From the NCBI GenBank assembly GCA_937996825.1, contig CALKUJ010000146.1:1-12035 (forward strand): 12,035 nucleotides of DNA. The letters are read 5' to 3'. Below are positions 1 to 7,281 of this stretch, piece after piece. Every line of letters starts with the position of its first letter. Position 1 is the first letter of the stretch. Position numbers and translations under genes: made by a program. Origin of the DNA: an uncultured Polynucleobacter sp. (GTDB lineage: Bacteria; Pseudomonadota; Gammaproteobacteria; Burkholderiales; Burkholderiaceae). The notes beneath the pieces were generated by a model, which made no database searches, was not told where the DNA came from, and saw only the letters and a list, made by a program, of their open reading frames with translations.

Positions 1-119
1 CGCAGATGCACAGACGACCAAAACTCAAAGAGTCATTAGAGCAAATATTTTTGATTGTTCTTGGTGTGGCTTTGGTCTTGGTTGTTTCAGAGATCAGTCA
101 TCTGGGTCATGCTCACTAA
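1..119 (+). CDS. C-terminal end of a membrane protein (partial, possibly ZIP-type metal transporter)
   Basis: An open frame enters from the left edge (first complete codon at base 3) and ends at TAA 117-119. The visible 38 residues begin QMHRRPKLKESLEQ, followed by one strongly hydrophobic segment (IFLIVLGVALVLVV) and a histidine-rich tail ending HLGHAH. A basic loop, a last membrane helix and a short His-containing tail would fit the C-terminus of a polytopic metal transporter, for example of the ZIP family. That is only a guess from a short tail. The gene start and the rest of the protein lie outside the window. It converges on the sulfurtransferase gene, with only 26 bases between the two stop codons and no clear terminator there. 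Confidence 0.5.
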   Translation, partial: QMHRRPKLKESLEQIFLIVLGVALVLVVSEISHLGHAH

Positions 120-145
120 GACCACCATTCAAGGACTTCGTCGAT

Positions 146-994
146 TTACTTTTCAATAGGGCGAGCAGGGTCTGCGCACCACTCGCTCCAACTGCCTGGG
201 TAAATCATTGATGATTTCATTCCAGCCAATTCCATTGCAAACATATTGTGGCAAGCGGTGATGCCTGAGCCACATTGATGAATGATTGATTCGCTGGGCG
301 TTTCACCAATCAACTCTTTGAACTCTTTGGCTAAAACATCAGCCGATTTGAATCGACCATTGGCATCTAAGTTATTTTTGAAGAAACGATTGATGGCTCC
401 AGGTATGTGTCCACCGACAGGATCAAGCGTTTCATTCTCTCCGCGGAAGCGATCACCTGAGCGTGCATCTAGAACCAGGAATTTTTTACTGGATAAGTTA
501 TTAAGAAGGTCCGAAGCCGCAAGCGCATCTTTATAAGCGGTGGCTTCAGTAAGGTTCGATAGAGCAGAATTATTCGGTCTTTGGTTGTCAGTTTTCTCAC
601 TTGCAAAGCCGGCAGCCAACCAAGATGCATAAGCACCGTTGAGTAAGCGAACATTTTGGTGACCGGTGGCTCTTAACATCCACCACATTCTGACCGCGTA
701 CATACAAGACTGATTGTCATAAATCACTATGTGACTGTCTTTGGTGATGCCAAGACTGGCGCAGGTTTTGACCCACTGCTCAATGCTTGGTAATGGGTGT
801 CTGCCATTCTGTCCATTTTTCTCGGAAGCTAAATCGTGATCAATATCAACATAAATTGCAGATGGAATGTGTCCATCAAGGTATGACTCATATCCTGCTT
901 TTGGATTTGTTAGATCAGAGTGGCAATCAAATAATAAAAAATCTTTACCTGATTCCAAATCATTTTTTAACTGCGCAGCTTCAATCAATAACAT
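146..994 (-). CDS. sseA: 3-mercaptopyruvate sulfurtransferase (SseA/rhodanese family, two rhodanese domains)
   Basis: 282 residues, the usual length for a tandem-rhodanese sulfurtransferase. The N-terminal, non-catalytic rhodanese domain carries YLDGHIPSAIYVDID and ends near residue 150. The C-terminal domain has GGHIPGAIN and the active-site loop CGSGITAC, with the catalytic Cys near residue 241. The CGSG form of the loop is typical of 3-mercaptopyruvate sulfurtransferases; thiosulfate rhodaneses usually have a CRxG loop. The expected reaction is sulfur transfer from 3-mercaptopyruvate to a thiol or cyanide acceptor in the cytoplasm. The frame stays open upstream to 1057, but I place the start at ATG 992-994. 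It has a good ribosome site (AAAGGA, 1001-1006) six bases upstream, and the extra 21 residues would overlap the oxygenase gene and look nothing like the family. It is second in an operon with the Rieske oxygenase, 10 bases after that stop. Confidence 0.88.
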   Translation of the reverse strand: MLLIEAAQLKNDLESGKDFLLFDCHSDLTNPKAGYESYLDGHIPSAIYVDIDHDLASEKNGQNGRHPLPSIEQWVKTCASLGITKDSHIVIYDNQSCMYAVRMWWMLRATGHQNVRLLNGAYASWLAAGFASEKTDNQRPNNSALSNLTEATAYKDALAASDLLNNLSSKKFLVLDARSGDRFRGENETLDPVGGHIPGAINRFFKNNLDANGRFKSADVLAKEFKELIGETPSESIIHQCGSGITACHNMFAMELAGMKSSMIYPGSWSEWCADPARPIEK

Positions 995-1000
995 GATGAA

Positions 1001-1006
1001 TCCTTT
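1001..1006 (-). promoter_or_regulatory. Ribosome binding site of sseA overlapping the upstream stop codon
   Basis: On the minus strand AAAGGA lies six bases before ATG 992-994 and overlaps the TAA stop of the Rieske gene (1005-1007). It decides the sseA start and suggests that translation of the two genes is coupled. Confidence 0.65.
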
Positions 1007-2105
1007 ATTTGTATGACATCGCTTTTCTGTACCACTCGTGGAAGTGTTGCATGCCATCTTCCATGGGGCTTTGGTAAGGGCCTACTTCGTTCACGCCACG
1101 ATCAAGCAGTGCTTTTCTGCCCTGATCCATGCGCTCTGCAATTTCATCATCTTCAATGCATGTCTCCATGTAAGCCGCTCTCTCAGCTTCAATGAACTCA
1201 CGTTCAAACAGAGCAAGCTCTTCTGGGTAATAAAACTCAACAATGTTTCTGGTTTTATTCACGCCCATTGGTTGAAGGGTTGATACGCACAAAACGCCTG
1301 GGTACCACTCAACCATGATGTTGGGGTAGTAAGTTAACCAAATGGCACCATGCTTGGGCATTTTTTCTGGATGAGTTTTTAGAACAGCATCGTGCCAACG
1401 TTGATAAGTTGGTGAGCCAGCTTGCTTCAATTGATTTTTAATGCCCACTGTCTGAACGCTGAACCAGTCTCCGAATTGCCAAGATAAATCTTCGCAAGAA
1501 ACAAATTTGCCCAAGCCTGGGTGGAATGGTTCAACGTGATAGTCCTCGAGATAGACCTCAATGAATGTTTTCCAGTTGTAGTTACATTCATGAACTTCGA
1601 CGTGATCCAACATGTATCCAGAGAAATCCAAATCTTTCGAGATACCCATGTTCATCAAGTCAGCGTGAACATCTCTTGGGCCTTCAAACAAAAGTCCTTG
1701 CCAATTTTGCAAAGGACTTTTGCCTAGATTCAAGCAAGGTTGATCATCAAAATGTGGTGCACCTAGTAAGGTGCCATCAGTTTTATAAGTCCAGCGATGC
1801 AGTGGGCAAACAATGTTATCGACGTGACCTCGTCCATTGAGCATGATCGCTTGACGATGACGACATACGTTTGAGAGCAGTTCAATGCCTTGATCATTGC
1901 GGATCAACACACGACCTTCATTTTCAGCGCTTAAAGTTTGATAGTCACCAATTTCTGGGACCATCAGTTCGTGACCGACGTAACCAGGCCCCTGCTTAAA
2001 AAGCAGGTCTATTTCTCTTTGATACAGTTCTGCATCAAAGTAAGCCGATACTGGCAGTTGTAGCTTGGACTGCGCAAGATGCTGCGCGCTAGCTAGATTA
2101 GTCAT
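1005..2105 (-). CDS. Rieske [2Fe-2S] aromatic ring-hydroxylating dioxygenase-type oxygenase, alpha subunit
   Basis: 366 residues from ATG 2103-2105. The N-terminal Rieske domain holds the cluster ligands C81-x-H83 and C100-x2-H103 (CRH...CPLH). The C-terminal catalytic (SRPBCC) domain has a mononuclear iron site: H190 and H195 in YLEDYHVEPFH, and probably D319 in an ED-x4-E motif. At the bridging position three residues before H190, naphthalene dioxygenase has Asp; here it is Glu187. A Glu there is known in oxygenases acting on quaternary amines such as carnitine or glycine betaine (CntA, GbcA). The substrate cannot be read from the sequence. No reductase or ferredoxin gene is adjacent, so electrons must come from a partner encoded elsewhere. 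A GTG nine bases upstream (2112-2114) would add three residues, but I prefer the ATG, which has the GGGGGTGGGA run upstream. First gene of the operon with sseA. Confidence 0.9.
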   Translation of the reverse strand: MTNLASAQHLAQSKLQLPVSAYFDAELYQREIDLLFKQGPGYVGHELMVPEIGDYQTLSAENEGRVLIRNDQGIELLSNVCRHRQAIMLNGRGHVDNIVCPLHRWTYKTDGTLLGAPHFDDQPCLNLGKSPLQNWQGLLFEGPRDVHADLMNMGISKDLDFSGYMLDHVEVHECNYNWKTFIEVYLEDYHVEPFHPGLGKFVSCEDLSWQFGDWFSVQTVGIKNQLKQAGSPTYQRWHDAVLKTHPEKMPKHGAIWLTYYPNIMVEWYPGVLCVSTLQPMGVNKTRNIVEFYYPEELALFEREFIEAERAAYMETCIEDDEIAERMDQGRKALLDRGVNEVGPYQSPMEDGMQHFHEWYRKAMSYK

Positions 2106-2152
2106 TCTTCCCACCCCCGAAAAAAGTCAGCCGAAGCTAAGCGGAATAACCA

Positions 2153-2181
2153 ATCCAACCATCGACAGGTCGATATTGGAT
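2153..2181. promoter_or_regulatory. Inverted repeat in the leader of the Rieske-sseA operon
   Basis: Inner arms ATCGAC/GTCGAT flank a 2-base centre (AG), and outer arms ATCCAA/TTGGAT are separated from them by 2 and 1 unpaired bases. It starts about four bases after the predicted start of the minus-strand transcript. It could be an operator for a dimeric regulator or a 5' stem-loop in the mRNA. It also lies upstream of xseB on the other strand. Confidence 0.5.
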
Positions 2182-2191
2182 AGGGAAAAAG

Positions 2192-2197
2192 ATTATA
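2192..2197 (-). promoter_or_regulatory. Predicted -10 box for the Rieske-sseA operon
   Basis: The minus strand reads a consensus TATAAT here, about 87 bases before the oxygenase ATG. No good -35 hexamer is seen at 16-18 bases (closest is GATTTT), so it may need an activator. Transcription would start near 2185. Prediction from sequence only. Confidence 0.45.
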
Positions 2198-2259
2198 ACC
2201 GCCCCTAAAGCCTTAAAATCGATGAGTGAATTGTTTTTTATCAAATAAAAGGGATTTTT

Positions 2260-2493
2260 ATGCCTAAAAAGACTGGCGCTGAAGCTGCTACTGCTTCTTC
2301 CACTTCTTTGAGTGCTGATCTTCGTTATGAAGACGCTGTATCTGAACTCGAAGGTTTGATCGCGACCATGGAATCAGGCAAGTTAAGTCTAGAAGATACC
2401 TTGACTGCTTATAAACGTGGCGCTGAGTTATTGAAGCATTGCCAACATGTTTTAGAGCAGGTTGAGCAACAAGTGAAGATGGTTCAGGGTTAA
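2260..2493 (+). CDS. xseB: Exodeoxyribonuclease VII small subunit
   Basis: 77 residues, normal for XseB. After a 22-residue low-complexity Ala/Ser/Thr-rich start comes the family core, YEDAVSELEGLIATMESG followed by LSLEDTLTAYKRGAELLKHC, an antiparallel helical hairpin that binds the large subunit XseA. Several XseB copies with XseA form a cytoplasmic nuclease that degrades single-stranded DNA from both ends to acid-soluble oligonucleotides. xseA is not in the window. The start is ATG 2260, preceded by an AAAAGGGA ribosome site. It heads the xseB-ispA-dxs cluster found in many proteobacteria, with ispA 15 bases downstream. I could not identify its promoter confidently; a TAAAAT at 2214-2219 is a weak -10 candidate with no good -35. 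Confidence 0.93.
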   Translation: MPKKTGAEAATASSTSLSADLRYEDAVSELEGLIATMESGKLSLEDTLTAYKRGAELLKHCQHVLEQVEQQVKMVQG

Positions 2494-2508
2494 GAGTTAA
2501 GGAATAGT

Positions 2509-3408
2509 TTGAAGCTGAGTGATTCAACTGCTGTTTGGTTGCAACGTTCAACAGAGCGTGTGGATCAGGCCATCCTGAAATCTTTTGATGACCAAGTATC
2601 GGCTGCATCAGGCTTAAAGACTGCTATGCACTACGCTGCGACGGGCGGTGGCAAAAGAGTCCGACCTTTATTGATATATGCAACGGCCAGTCTTGCTGGC
2701 AAAGAGTTGGACCAGGTGCCTGGAGTTGACGCCTGTGCAGTGGCTGTGGAGTTGTTCCATACGTATTCATTGGTTCATGATGATTTGCCTTGTATGGACA
2801 ACGATGATCTGCGTCGCGGTCGACCAACCGTTCACAAAGCATTTGATGAGGCCAGTGCTTTATTGGTAGGTGATGCTTTGCAAACGATGGCATTTCAGTT
2901 GATTGCCCAAAGCGCACTCAATGATGCACAAAAAGTACAAGTGATCACCAGCTTAAGTACAGCTGGAGGCATGGCTGGCATGGCTGGTGGCCAAGCGATT
3001 GATTTGGCAAGTGTTGGAAAACAGTTGAAACAAAATGAACTTGAACAAATGCACCGCTTGAAAACAGGCGCTCTTTTAAGAGCTGCTGTGCAAATCGGTG
3101 CGATTGCGATTCATTTGAATGAGCAAGAAAAAAAATCCTTGGATGTTTTTGCCAGTGCCTTGGGTTTAGCGTTTCAGGTGGTGGATGATATTTTGGACGC
3201 AAGCTCAGATAGTCAAACTTTGGGAAAAACTGCTGGAAAAGATGCTGCTGCGAATAAACCAACATTTGTTTCTTTGATGGGTTTAGAGGGTGCACGAGAA
3301 TTTGCAAGAAAATTGCATCAAGAAGCCCTCGATAGTCTGAGCATTTGGGGCGACAATGCTGATTTGTTAAGGGCCATTGCTAGTAAAGTGGTGAATAGAG
3401 AGAACTGA
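2509..3408 (+). CDS. ispA: Farnesyl diphosphate synthase (short-chain trans-prenyltransferase)
   Basis: 299 residues. It condenses dimethylallyl diphosphate with two isopentenyl diphosphates to give farnesyl diphosphate, the precursor for undecaprenyl phosphate and ubiquinone side chains. The motifs of the family are in order: GGGKRVRPLL (residues 46-55), the first Asp-rich motif DDLPCMD starting at D91-D92 followed by LRRGRPTVHK, GGQAIDL (160-166), and the second Asp-rich motif DDILD (226-230). The IspA-like chain-length region HTYSLVHDD supports farnesyl over longer products, although a geranylgeranyl product cannot be excluded. The start is a TTG (2509-2511), chosen because AAGGA at 2499-2503 sits at good distance and the next ATG lies inside the conserved domain. 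The rare start may lower its translation relative to its neighbours. Confidence 0.92.
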   Translation: MKLSDSTAVWLQRSTERVDQAILKSFDDQVSAASGLKTAMHYAATGGGKRVRPLLIYATASLAGKELDQVPGVDACAVAVELFHTYSLVHDDLPCMDNDDLRRGRPTVHKAFDEASALLVGDALQTMAFQLIAQSALNDAQKVQVITSLSTAGGMAGMAGGQAIDLASVGKQLKQNELEQMHRLKTGALLRAAVQIGAIAIHLNEQEKKSLDVFASALGLAFQVVDDILDASSDSQTLGKTAGKDAAANKPTFVSLMGLEGAREFARKLHQEALDSLSIWGDNADLLRAIASKVVNREN

Positions 3409-3419
3409 TCGCAGTAGCA

Positions 3420-3449
3420 ATGACTGCAATTAAAATAACTTATGACTGA
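3420..3449 (+). other. Mini-ORF overlapping the dxs start codon
   Basis: ATG at 3420-3422 opens a 9-residue frame (MTAIKITYD) whose TGA at 3447-3449 lies just past the dxs ATG (3442-3444). Ribosomes ending here could restart on dxs, which lacks a clear ribosome site. No evidence of translation; it could be chance. Confidence 0.25.
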
Positions 3450-5346
3450 TTTGCTGAAAACAATTGATGATCCAAAAGATTTACGAGAGTTAAATCGGGA
3501 TCAATTACCAGCGCTTGCTGCAGAGCTGCGCGAGTTTTTGCTGGATTCCGTTTCAAAGACCGGTGGCCATCTGTCGTCTAATTTGGGCACGGTGGAATTG
3601 ACCGTTGCTTTGCATTATGTTTTTCAAACACCCTATGACCGCTTGATTTGGGACGTCGGTCATCAAAGTTACCCTCATAAAATTTTGACGGGTCGTCGTG
3701 AGCGAATGAGTACTTTGAGACAGTACGGCGGTATCTCAGGTTTCCCGCGTCGCTCTGAAAGTGAATACGACACTTTTGGTACGGCCCATTCTTCAACCAG
3801 TATTTCTGCAGCCATTGGTATGGCTCTGGGTGCTCGCGCCCAAGGCGAGAAGCGTGTCGCCGTGGCAGTGATTGGTGATGGTGCCATGAGCGCAGGTATG
3901 GCATTTGAAGCTTTGAACAATGGCGGCATTCACAAAGATTTACCTTTGGTGGTTGTTCTGAACGATAACGATATGTCGATTTCCCCAGCAGTGGGCGCTT
4001 TGAATCGTTATTTGGCTCGCTTGATGAGCGGTCGTTTTTACGCTGCCACTAAAAAAGGTTTGGACAGTGTTTTATCCATGGCGCCACCTTTACGAGAATT
4101 CGCTAAAAGATTGGAAGAGCATGCCAAAGGCATGGTTGTGCCTGGAACTATTTTTGAAGAATTTGGTTTTAATTACATTGGCCCAATCGATGGTCATGAT
4201 CTTGACTCTTTGGTGCCGACTCTTCAAAACGTCAGACGTTTGGCCCTTGATGGAGAAGGCCCACAGTTTTTACATGTGGTCACCAAAAAAGGGCAGGGCT
4301 ATAAGTTGGCAGAGGCTGACCCGATTCTTTATCACGGCCCAGGCAAATTTGATCCAACGCAAGGAATCGCCGCTGTCAAACCAAGCGCACCAACTAAAAA
4401 AACATTCACACAAATTTTTGGTGAATGGGTGTGCGATATGGCTGAAGCAGACAAGCGCCTAGTAGCAGTCACACCAGCGATGCGAGAAGGATCTGGTCTG
4501 GTTGAGTTTGAGGCGCGTTTTCCTGATCGTTATTTTGACGTCGGTATTGCCGAGCAGCATGCTGTGACATTTGCTGGTGGTTTGGCTTGTGAGGGCATGA
4601 AACCAGTCGTTGCGATTTACTCAACATTCTTGCAGCGTGGTTACGATCAATTGATCCATGATGTTGCTTTACAAGATCTGCCTGTAGTCTTTGCAATGGA
4701 CCGTTCAGGTTTAGTGGGTGCTGATGGTGCCACTCACGCAGGCGCTTATGACATCCCTTATTTGCGTTGCATTCCTAATATGTTGTTGATGGCTCCTGCT
4801 GATGAAGCAGAGTGCCGTGATTTACTCACCACCGCCTTTAAACAAAATCATCCATCGGCTGTGCGTTATCCACGCGGTGCTGGAGTCGGTGCAGTTGTGA
4901 GCAAAGAGCTCAAAGAGTTGCCGCTGGGTAAAGCAGAGATCAGACGCAGCACTTCAGGTCTACAAGGTAAAAAAGTAGCGATTCTTGCATTTGGTACTTT
5001 GTTGTACCCAGCCCTAGAAGTTGCATCTGACTTTGATGCAACCGTGGTCAATATGCGTTTCATCAAACCATTGGATGTTGATATGGTGTGCAAAATGGCC
5101 AAAGAGCATGACTTGATCGTCACTCTAGAAGAGGGTGCGATTGGCGGTGGAGCCGGTAGCGCTTGCTTGGAAGCTTTGTCAACAGCAGGCATAGAAGTGG
5201 CCACTTTGGTGCTTGGTTTACCTGATCGATTCGTTGATCATGGTGATCATGCCTTGCTGATGAAAGAGTGTGGTTTGGATGCTGCAGGCATCCGCAAAGC
5301 CATTGCTGAAAAGCTGGGAATTTCAGTGAAACAGCAAGCTGCGTAA
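3442..5346 (+). CDS. dxs: 1-deoxy-D-xylulose-5-phosphate synthase
   Basis: 634 residues, normal for Dxs. It joins pyruvate and glyceraldehyde 3-phosphate with loss of CO2, using thiamine diphosphate and Mg2+. This is the entry step of the methylerythritol phosphate pathway, whose products feed IspA next door. Visible motifs are the substrate-site DVGHQSYPHK (71-80, H74), GTAHSSTSIS (113-122), the thiamine-diphosphate motif starting GDGAMS (145-150), DGHD (250-253), the catalytic Glu in VGIAEQHAV (E371), and DRSGLVGADGATHAG in the transketolase pyrimidine-binding domain. The C-terminal transketolase domain follows. The start at ATG 3442 has no clear Shine-Dalgarno sequence. A 9-codon frame (3420-3449) ends just inside the gene and may couple its translation to upstream reading. 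Third gene of the operon. Confidence 0.96.
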   Translation: MTDLLKTIDDPKDLRELNRDQLPALAAELREFLLDSVSKTGGHLSSNLGTVELTVALHYVFQTPYDRLIWDVGHQSYPHKILTGRRERMSTLRQYGGISGFPRRSESEYDTFGTAHSSTSISAAIGMALGARAQGEKRVAVAVIGDGAMSAGMAFEALNNGGIHKDLPLVVVLNDNDMSISPAVGALNRYLARLMSGRFYAATKKGLDSVLSMAPPLREFAKRLEEHAKGMVVPGTIFEEFGFNYIGPIDGHDLDSLVPTLQNVRRLALDGEGPQFLHVVTKKGQGYKLAEADPILYHGPGKFDPTQGIAAVKPSAPTKKTFTQIFGEWVCDMAEADKRLVAVTPAMREGSGLVEFEARFPDRYFDVGIAEQHAVTFAGGLACEGMKPVVAIYSTFLQRGYDQLIHDVALQDLPVVFAMDRSGLVGADGATHAGAYDIPYLRCIPNMLLMAPADEAECRDLLTTAFKQNHPSAVRYPRGAGVGAVVSKELKELPLGKAEIRRSTSGLQGKKVAILAFGTLLYPALEVASDFDATVVNMRFIKPLDVDMVCKMAKEHDLIVTLEEGAIGGGAGSACLEALSTAGIEVATLVLGLPDRFVDHGDHALLMKECGLDAAGIRKAIAEKLGISVKQQAA

Positions 5347-5366
5347 AATTGCAGGACAATATGCCC

Positions 5367-6188
5367 ATGAATGACATCAACACATCTTTCCTGAAAACAT
5401 CTGCCATGGCAGATGTCCAGTCGTCCGTTGACCACCGCAACATCGTTATCGATCGCGTTGGTATCCGTGGCGTGCGCCATCCTATTCAAGTAAAAACGGA
5501 ATCTGGCGTGCAACCAAGCGTTGCCATGATTGATTTGGATGTTTTATTGCCAGCAGATAAAAAGGGTACTCATATGTCCCGATTTATCGCTTTATTGCAA
5601 GACAGCCATGCGCCTTTGAATGCCCAAGAGATGCGTTTGATGATTGGCAAAATGTTGCCCTTGTTAGAAGCTCAGGCTGGTCAGATTTCTCTCAAATACA
5701 CTCACTTCATCAATAAAACAGCTCCCATCTCAGGCGTGCAAAGTTTGCTTGATTACGATGTGACTTGGATCGCTAATGCTAAAAATGTGAATGGCCAAGT
5801 TGAAGTGGATTTGAAATTGCAGGCCGTTGTGCCTGTCACAAGTTTGTGCCCATGCTCAAAAGAGATTTCTGAGTATGGTGCTCACAATCAACGCTCACAC
5901 GTGACGATGAATGTGACTTTGCAAAAAGACGTTGATTTAAGTATTGAAGATTTGGTCAGAATTGCTGAAGCAGAGGCTTCATGCGAATTGTGGGGTTTGC
6001 TCAAGCGTCCTGATGAAAAGTATGTGACTGAAAGAGCTTACGACAATCCAAAGTTTGTTGAAGATTTGGTGCGTGATGTGGCGGGTCGCTTAAAGGCAGA
6101 TACAAGAATCAAATCGTTTGTTGTTGAAGCCGAAAACTTTGAATCAATCCACAACCACAGTGCTTACGCATTGATTCAGTCGGACTAA
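5367..6188 (+). CDS. folE2: GTP cyclohydrolase I, type IB
   Basis: 273 residues from ATG 5367. It converts GTP to 7,8-dihydroneopterin triphosphate, the first step of folate synthesis. It belongs to the FolE2 (IB) family, which is unrelated in motif order to classic FolE and can work with metals other than zinc. Visible family features are TSLCPCSKEISEYGAHNQRSH (C161 is the likely catalytic/metal Cys, with H173 and H178), CELWGLLKRPDEKYVTERAYDNP, and the C-terminal His motif IHNHSAYA. The start is ambiguous: a TTG at 5349 and an ATG at 5361 are in frame, but the AGGA at 5353-5356 is best placed for 5367. It follows dxs by 20 bases and is likely cotranscribed. A perfect 20-bp palindrome covers codons 11-17. 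Confidence 0.92.
   Translation: MNDINTSFLKTSAMADVQSSVDHRNIVIDRVGIRGVRHPIQVKTESGVQPSVAMIDLDVLLPADKKGTHMSRFIALLQDSHAPLNAQEMRLMIGKMLPLLEAQAGQISLKYTHFINKTAPISGVQSLLDYDVTWIANAKNVNGQVEVDLKLQAVVPVTSLCPCSKEISEYGAHNQRSHVTMNVTLQKDVDLSIEDLVRIAEAEASCELWGLLKRPDEKYVTERAYDNPKFVEDLVRDVAGRLKADTRIKSFVVEAENFESIHNHSAYALIQSD
5397..5416. repeat. Perfect 20-bp palindrome inside the start of folE2
   Basis: ACATCTGCCA is followed directly by its own reverse complement. As RNA it can form an 8-bp stem with a CATG loop, about 30 bases after the folE2 start; as DNA it has the form of a dimer binding site. Confidence 0.6.
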
Positions 6189-6191
6189 TTT

Positions 6192-6211
6192 TTTAGAGTT
6201 ATCACTCTAAA
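6192..6211. terminator. Hairpin between convergent folE2 and tsaD (possible weak terminator)
   Basis: TTTAGAGT-TATC-ACTCTAAA forms a perfect 8-bp stem with a 4-base loop between the two convergent genes and includes the tsaD stop (6202-6204). The stem is AT-rich and no U-tract follows it on either strand; the T run on the + strand precedes it. It is therefore not a standard intrinsic terminator. Confidence 0.35.
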
Positions 6212-7266
6212 TCATCCAGAGGCCATCTAGGCTTCACGTCAAATCCCCAATCTTTGCTTGCCAGTTGGGGATTTTTCTTTAGACGCATAGCGCCAGCAAA
6301 AGCAATCATGGCACCGTTGTCAGTGCACAAATGCATCGGTGGGTAATGAACCGAAAATCCTTCTTTGGCGCAAGATTGACCCAAAGATTCTCTGAGTTGT
6401 TCATTGGCGCCAACTCCACCAGCCACAACCAAAGTTGTTAAGCCAGTTTCTTTCAAGGCGTTGATAGATTTGCTGACCAGTACTTCCACGATGGCATCAA
6501 CAAATCCTCTGGCGATATCTGCCTTCGCCGAATCACTCAAATGACCATCATGAGCAGCGGCTACTTTCTTAACTTGGGTCAGCACCGATGTTTTTAAACC
6601 AGCGAATGAAAAATCCAAATCACCAGAATGTTTCATGGGTCTTGGAAATTGATGAGTGTTTGGATTACCAGCTTTAGCTAAATTTGAAACGGCTGGCCCA
6701 CCCGGATAACTCAAGCCCAACATCTTGGCCGTTTTATCAAATGCTTCACCAGCTGCATCGTCCAGGGTTTCACCAAGGATTGAATATTCACCTACTCCAG
6801 TGACTTTCATGAGTTGCGTGTGCCCACCTGAGACCAAAAGGGCCACAAATGGAAACTGAATATTGGCATCATCGGCCAAAAGCGGGGAAAGTAGGTGGCC
6901 TTCCAGATGATGAATCCCCAAAACAGGCTTATTCAGGGCCAAAGCCATGCCTTTTGCTACCGATGCTCCCACCAAAAGGGCTCCGGCTAAGCCAGGTCCT
7001 TGGGTAAAAGCGATCGCATCGATGTCTTTTAAGTCCCCAGATGTTTCTTTAAGTACCTGATTTATAAGGGGTATTATTCTTTTGATGTGATCTCGGGAGG
7101 CCAATTCAGGCACCACCCCGCCATAATCAATGTGCATGGCTATCTGAGAGTACAGGGCTTGGCCTAATAAGCCCATTCCAGCAGGCTTTCCAGCCTCCCA
7201 GGGGGCTGTATCGACAATCGCCACGCCGGTTTCATCACAAGAAGTTTCTATACCAAGTACTCGCAT
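6202..7266 (-). CDS. tsaD: tRNA N6-threonylcarbamoyladenosine transferase subunit TsaD
   Basis: 354 residues, slightly longer than E. coli TsaD. It transfers the threonylcarbamoyl group from TC-AMP to A37 of tRNAs reading ANN codons, working with TsaB and TsaE (not in the window). It has the ASKHA-type fold. Visible motifs are GIETSCDETGVA (5-16), PELASRDH (53-60), the metal ligands H120 and H124 in HHLEGH, SGGHTQLM (146-153), the DDAAGEAFDKTAK segment, and D316 in CTDNGAMIA as the third metal ligand. The start ATG at 7264-7266 begins MRVLGIETSCDET as in the family, but its ribosome site is poor. It is transcribed away from rpsU. In some bacteria tsaD likewise sits beside the rpsU-dnaG-rpoD operon, so the arrangement is familiar. 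Confidence 0.96.
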   Translation of the reverse strand: MRVLGIETSCDETGVAIVDTAPWEAGKPAGMGLLGQALYSQIAMHIDYGGVVPELASRDHIKRIIPLINQVLKETSGDLKDIDAIAFTQGPGLAGALLVGASVAKGMALALNKPVLGIHHLEGHLLSPLLADDANIQFPFVALLVSGGHTQLMKVTGVGEYSILGETLDDAAGEAFDKTAKMLGLSYPGGPAVSNLAKAGNPNTHQFPRPMKHSGDLDFSFAGLKTSVLTQVKKVAAAHDGHLSDSAKADIARGFVDAIVEVLVSKSINALKETGLTTLVVAGGVGANEQLRESLGQSCAKEGFSVHYPPMHLCTDNGAMIAFAGAMRLKKNPQLASKDWGFDVKPRWPLDDLE

Positions 7267-7281
7267 GACTGTATTTTGCCG

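Noticed and set aside
995..1057. Upstream extension of sseA to an ATG at 1057
   Set aside because: It would overlap the oxygenase gene by about 50 bases and add 21 residues foreign to the family; ATG 994 has the better ribosome site.
2968..2995. Short direct repeat GGCATGGCT in ispA
   Set aside because: It encodes the Gly-rich GGMAGMAGGQ segment that precedes the GGQxxDL motif in this enzyme family.
4067..4462. Plus-strand frame of 131 codons inside dxs
   Set aside because: It is out of frame within conserved Dxs sequence and has no family motif.
5232..5252. Direct repeat TGATCAT within dxs
   Set aside because: It encodes the ordinary DHGDHA segment near the Dxs C-terminus; it is short and needs no other explanation.
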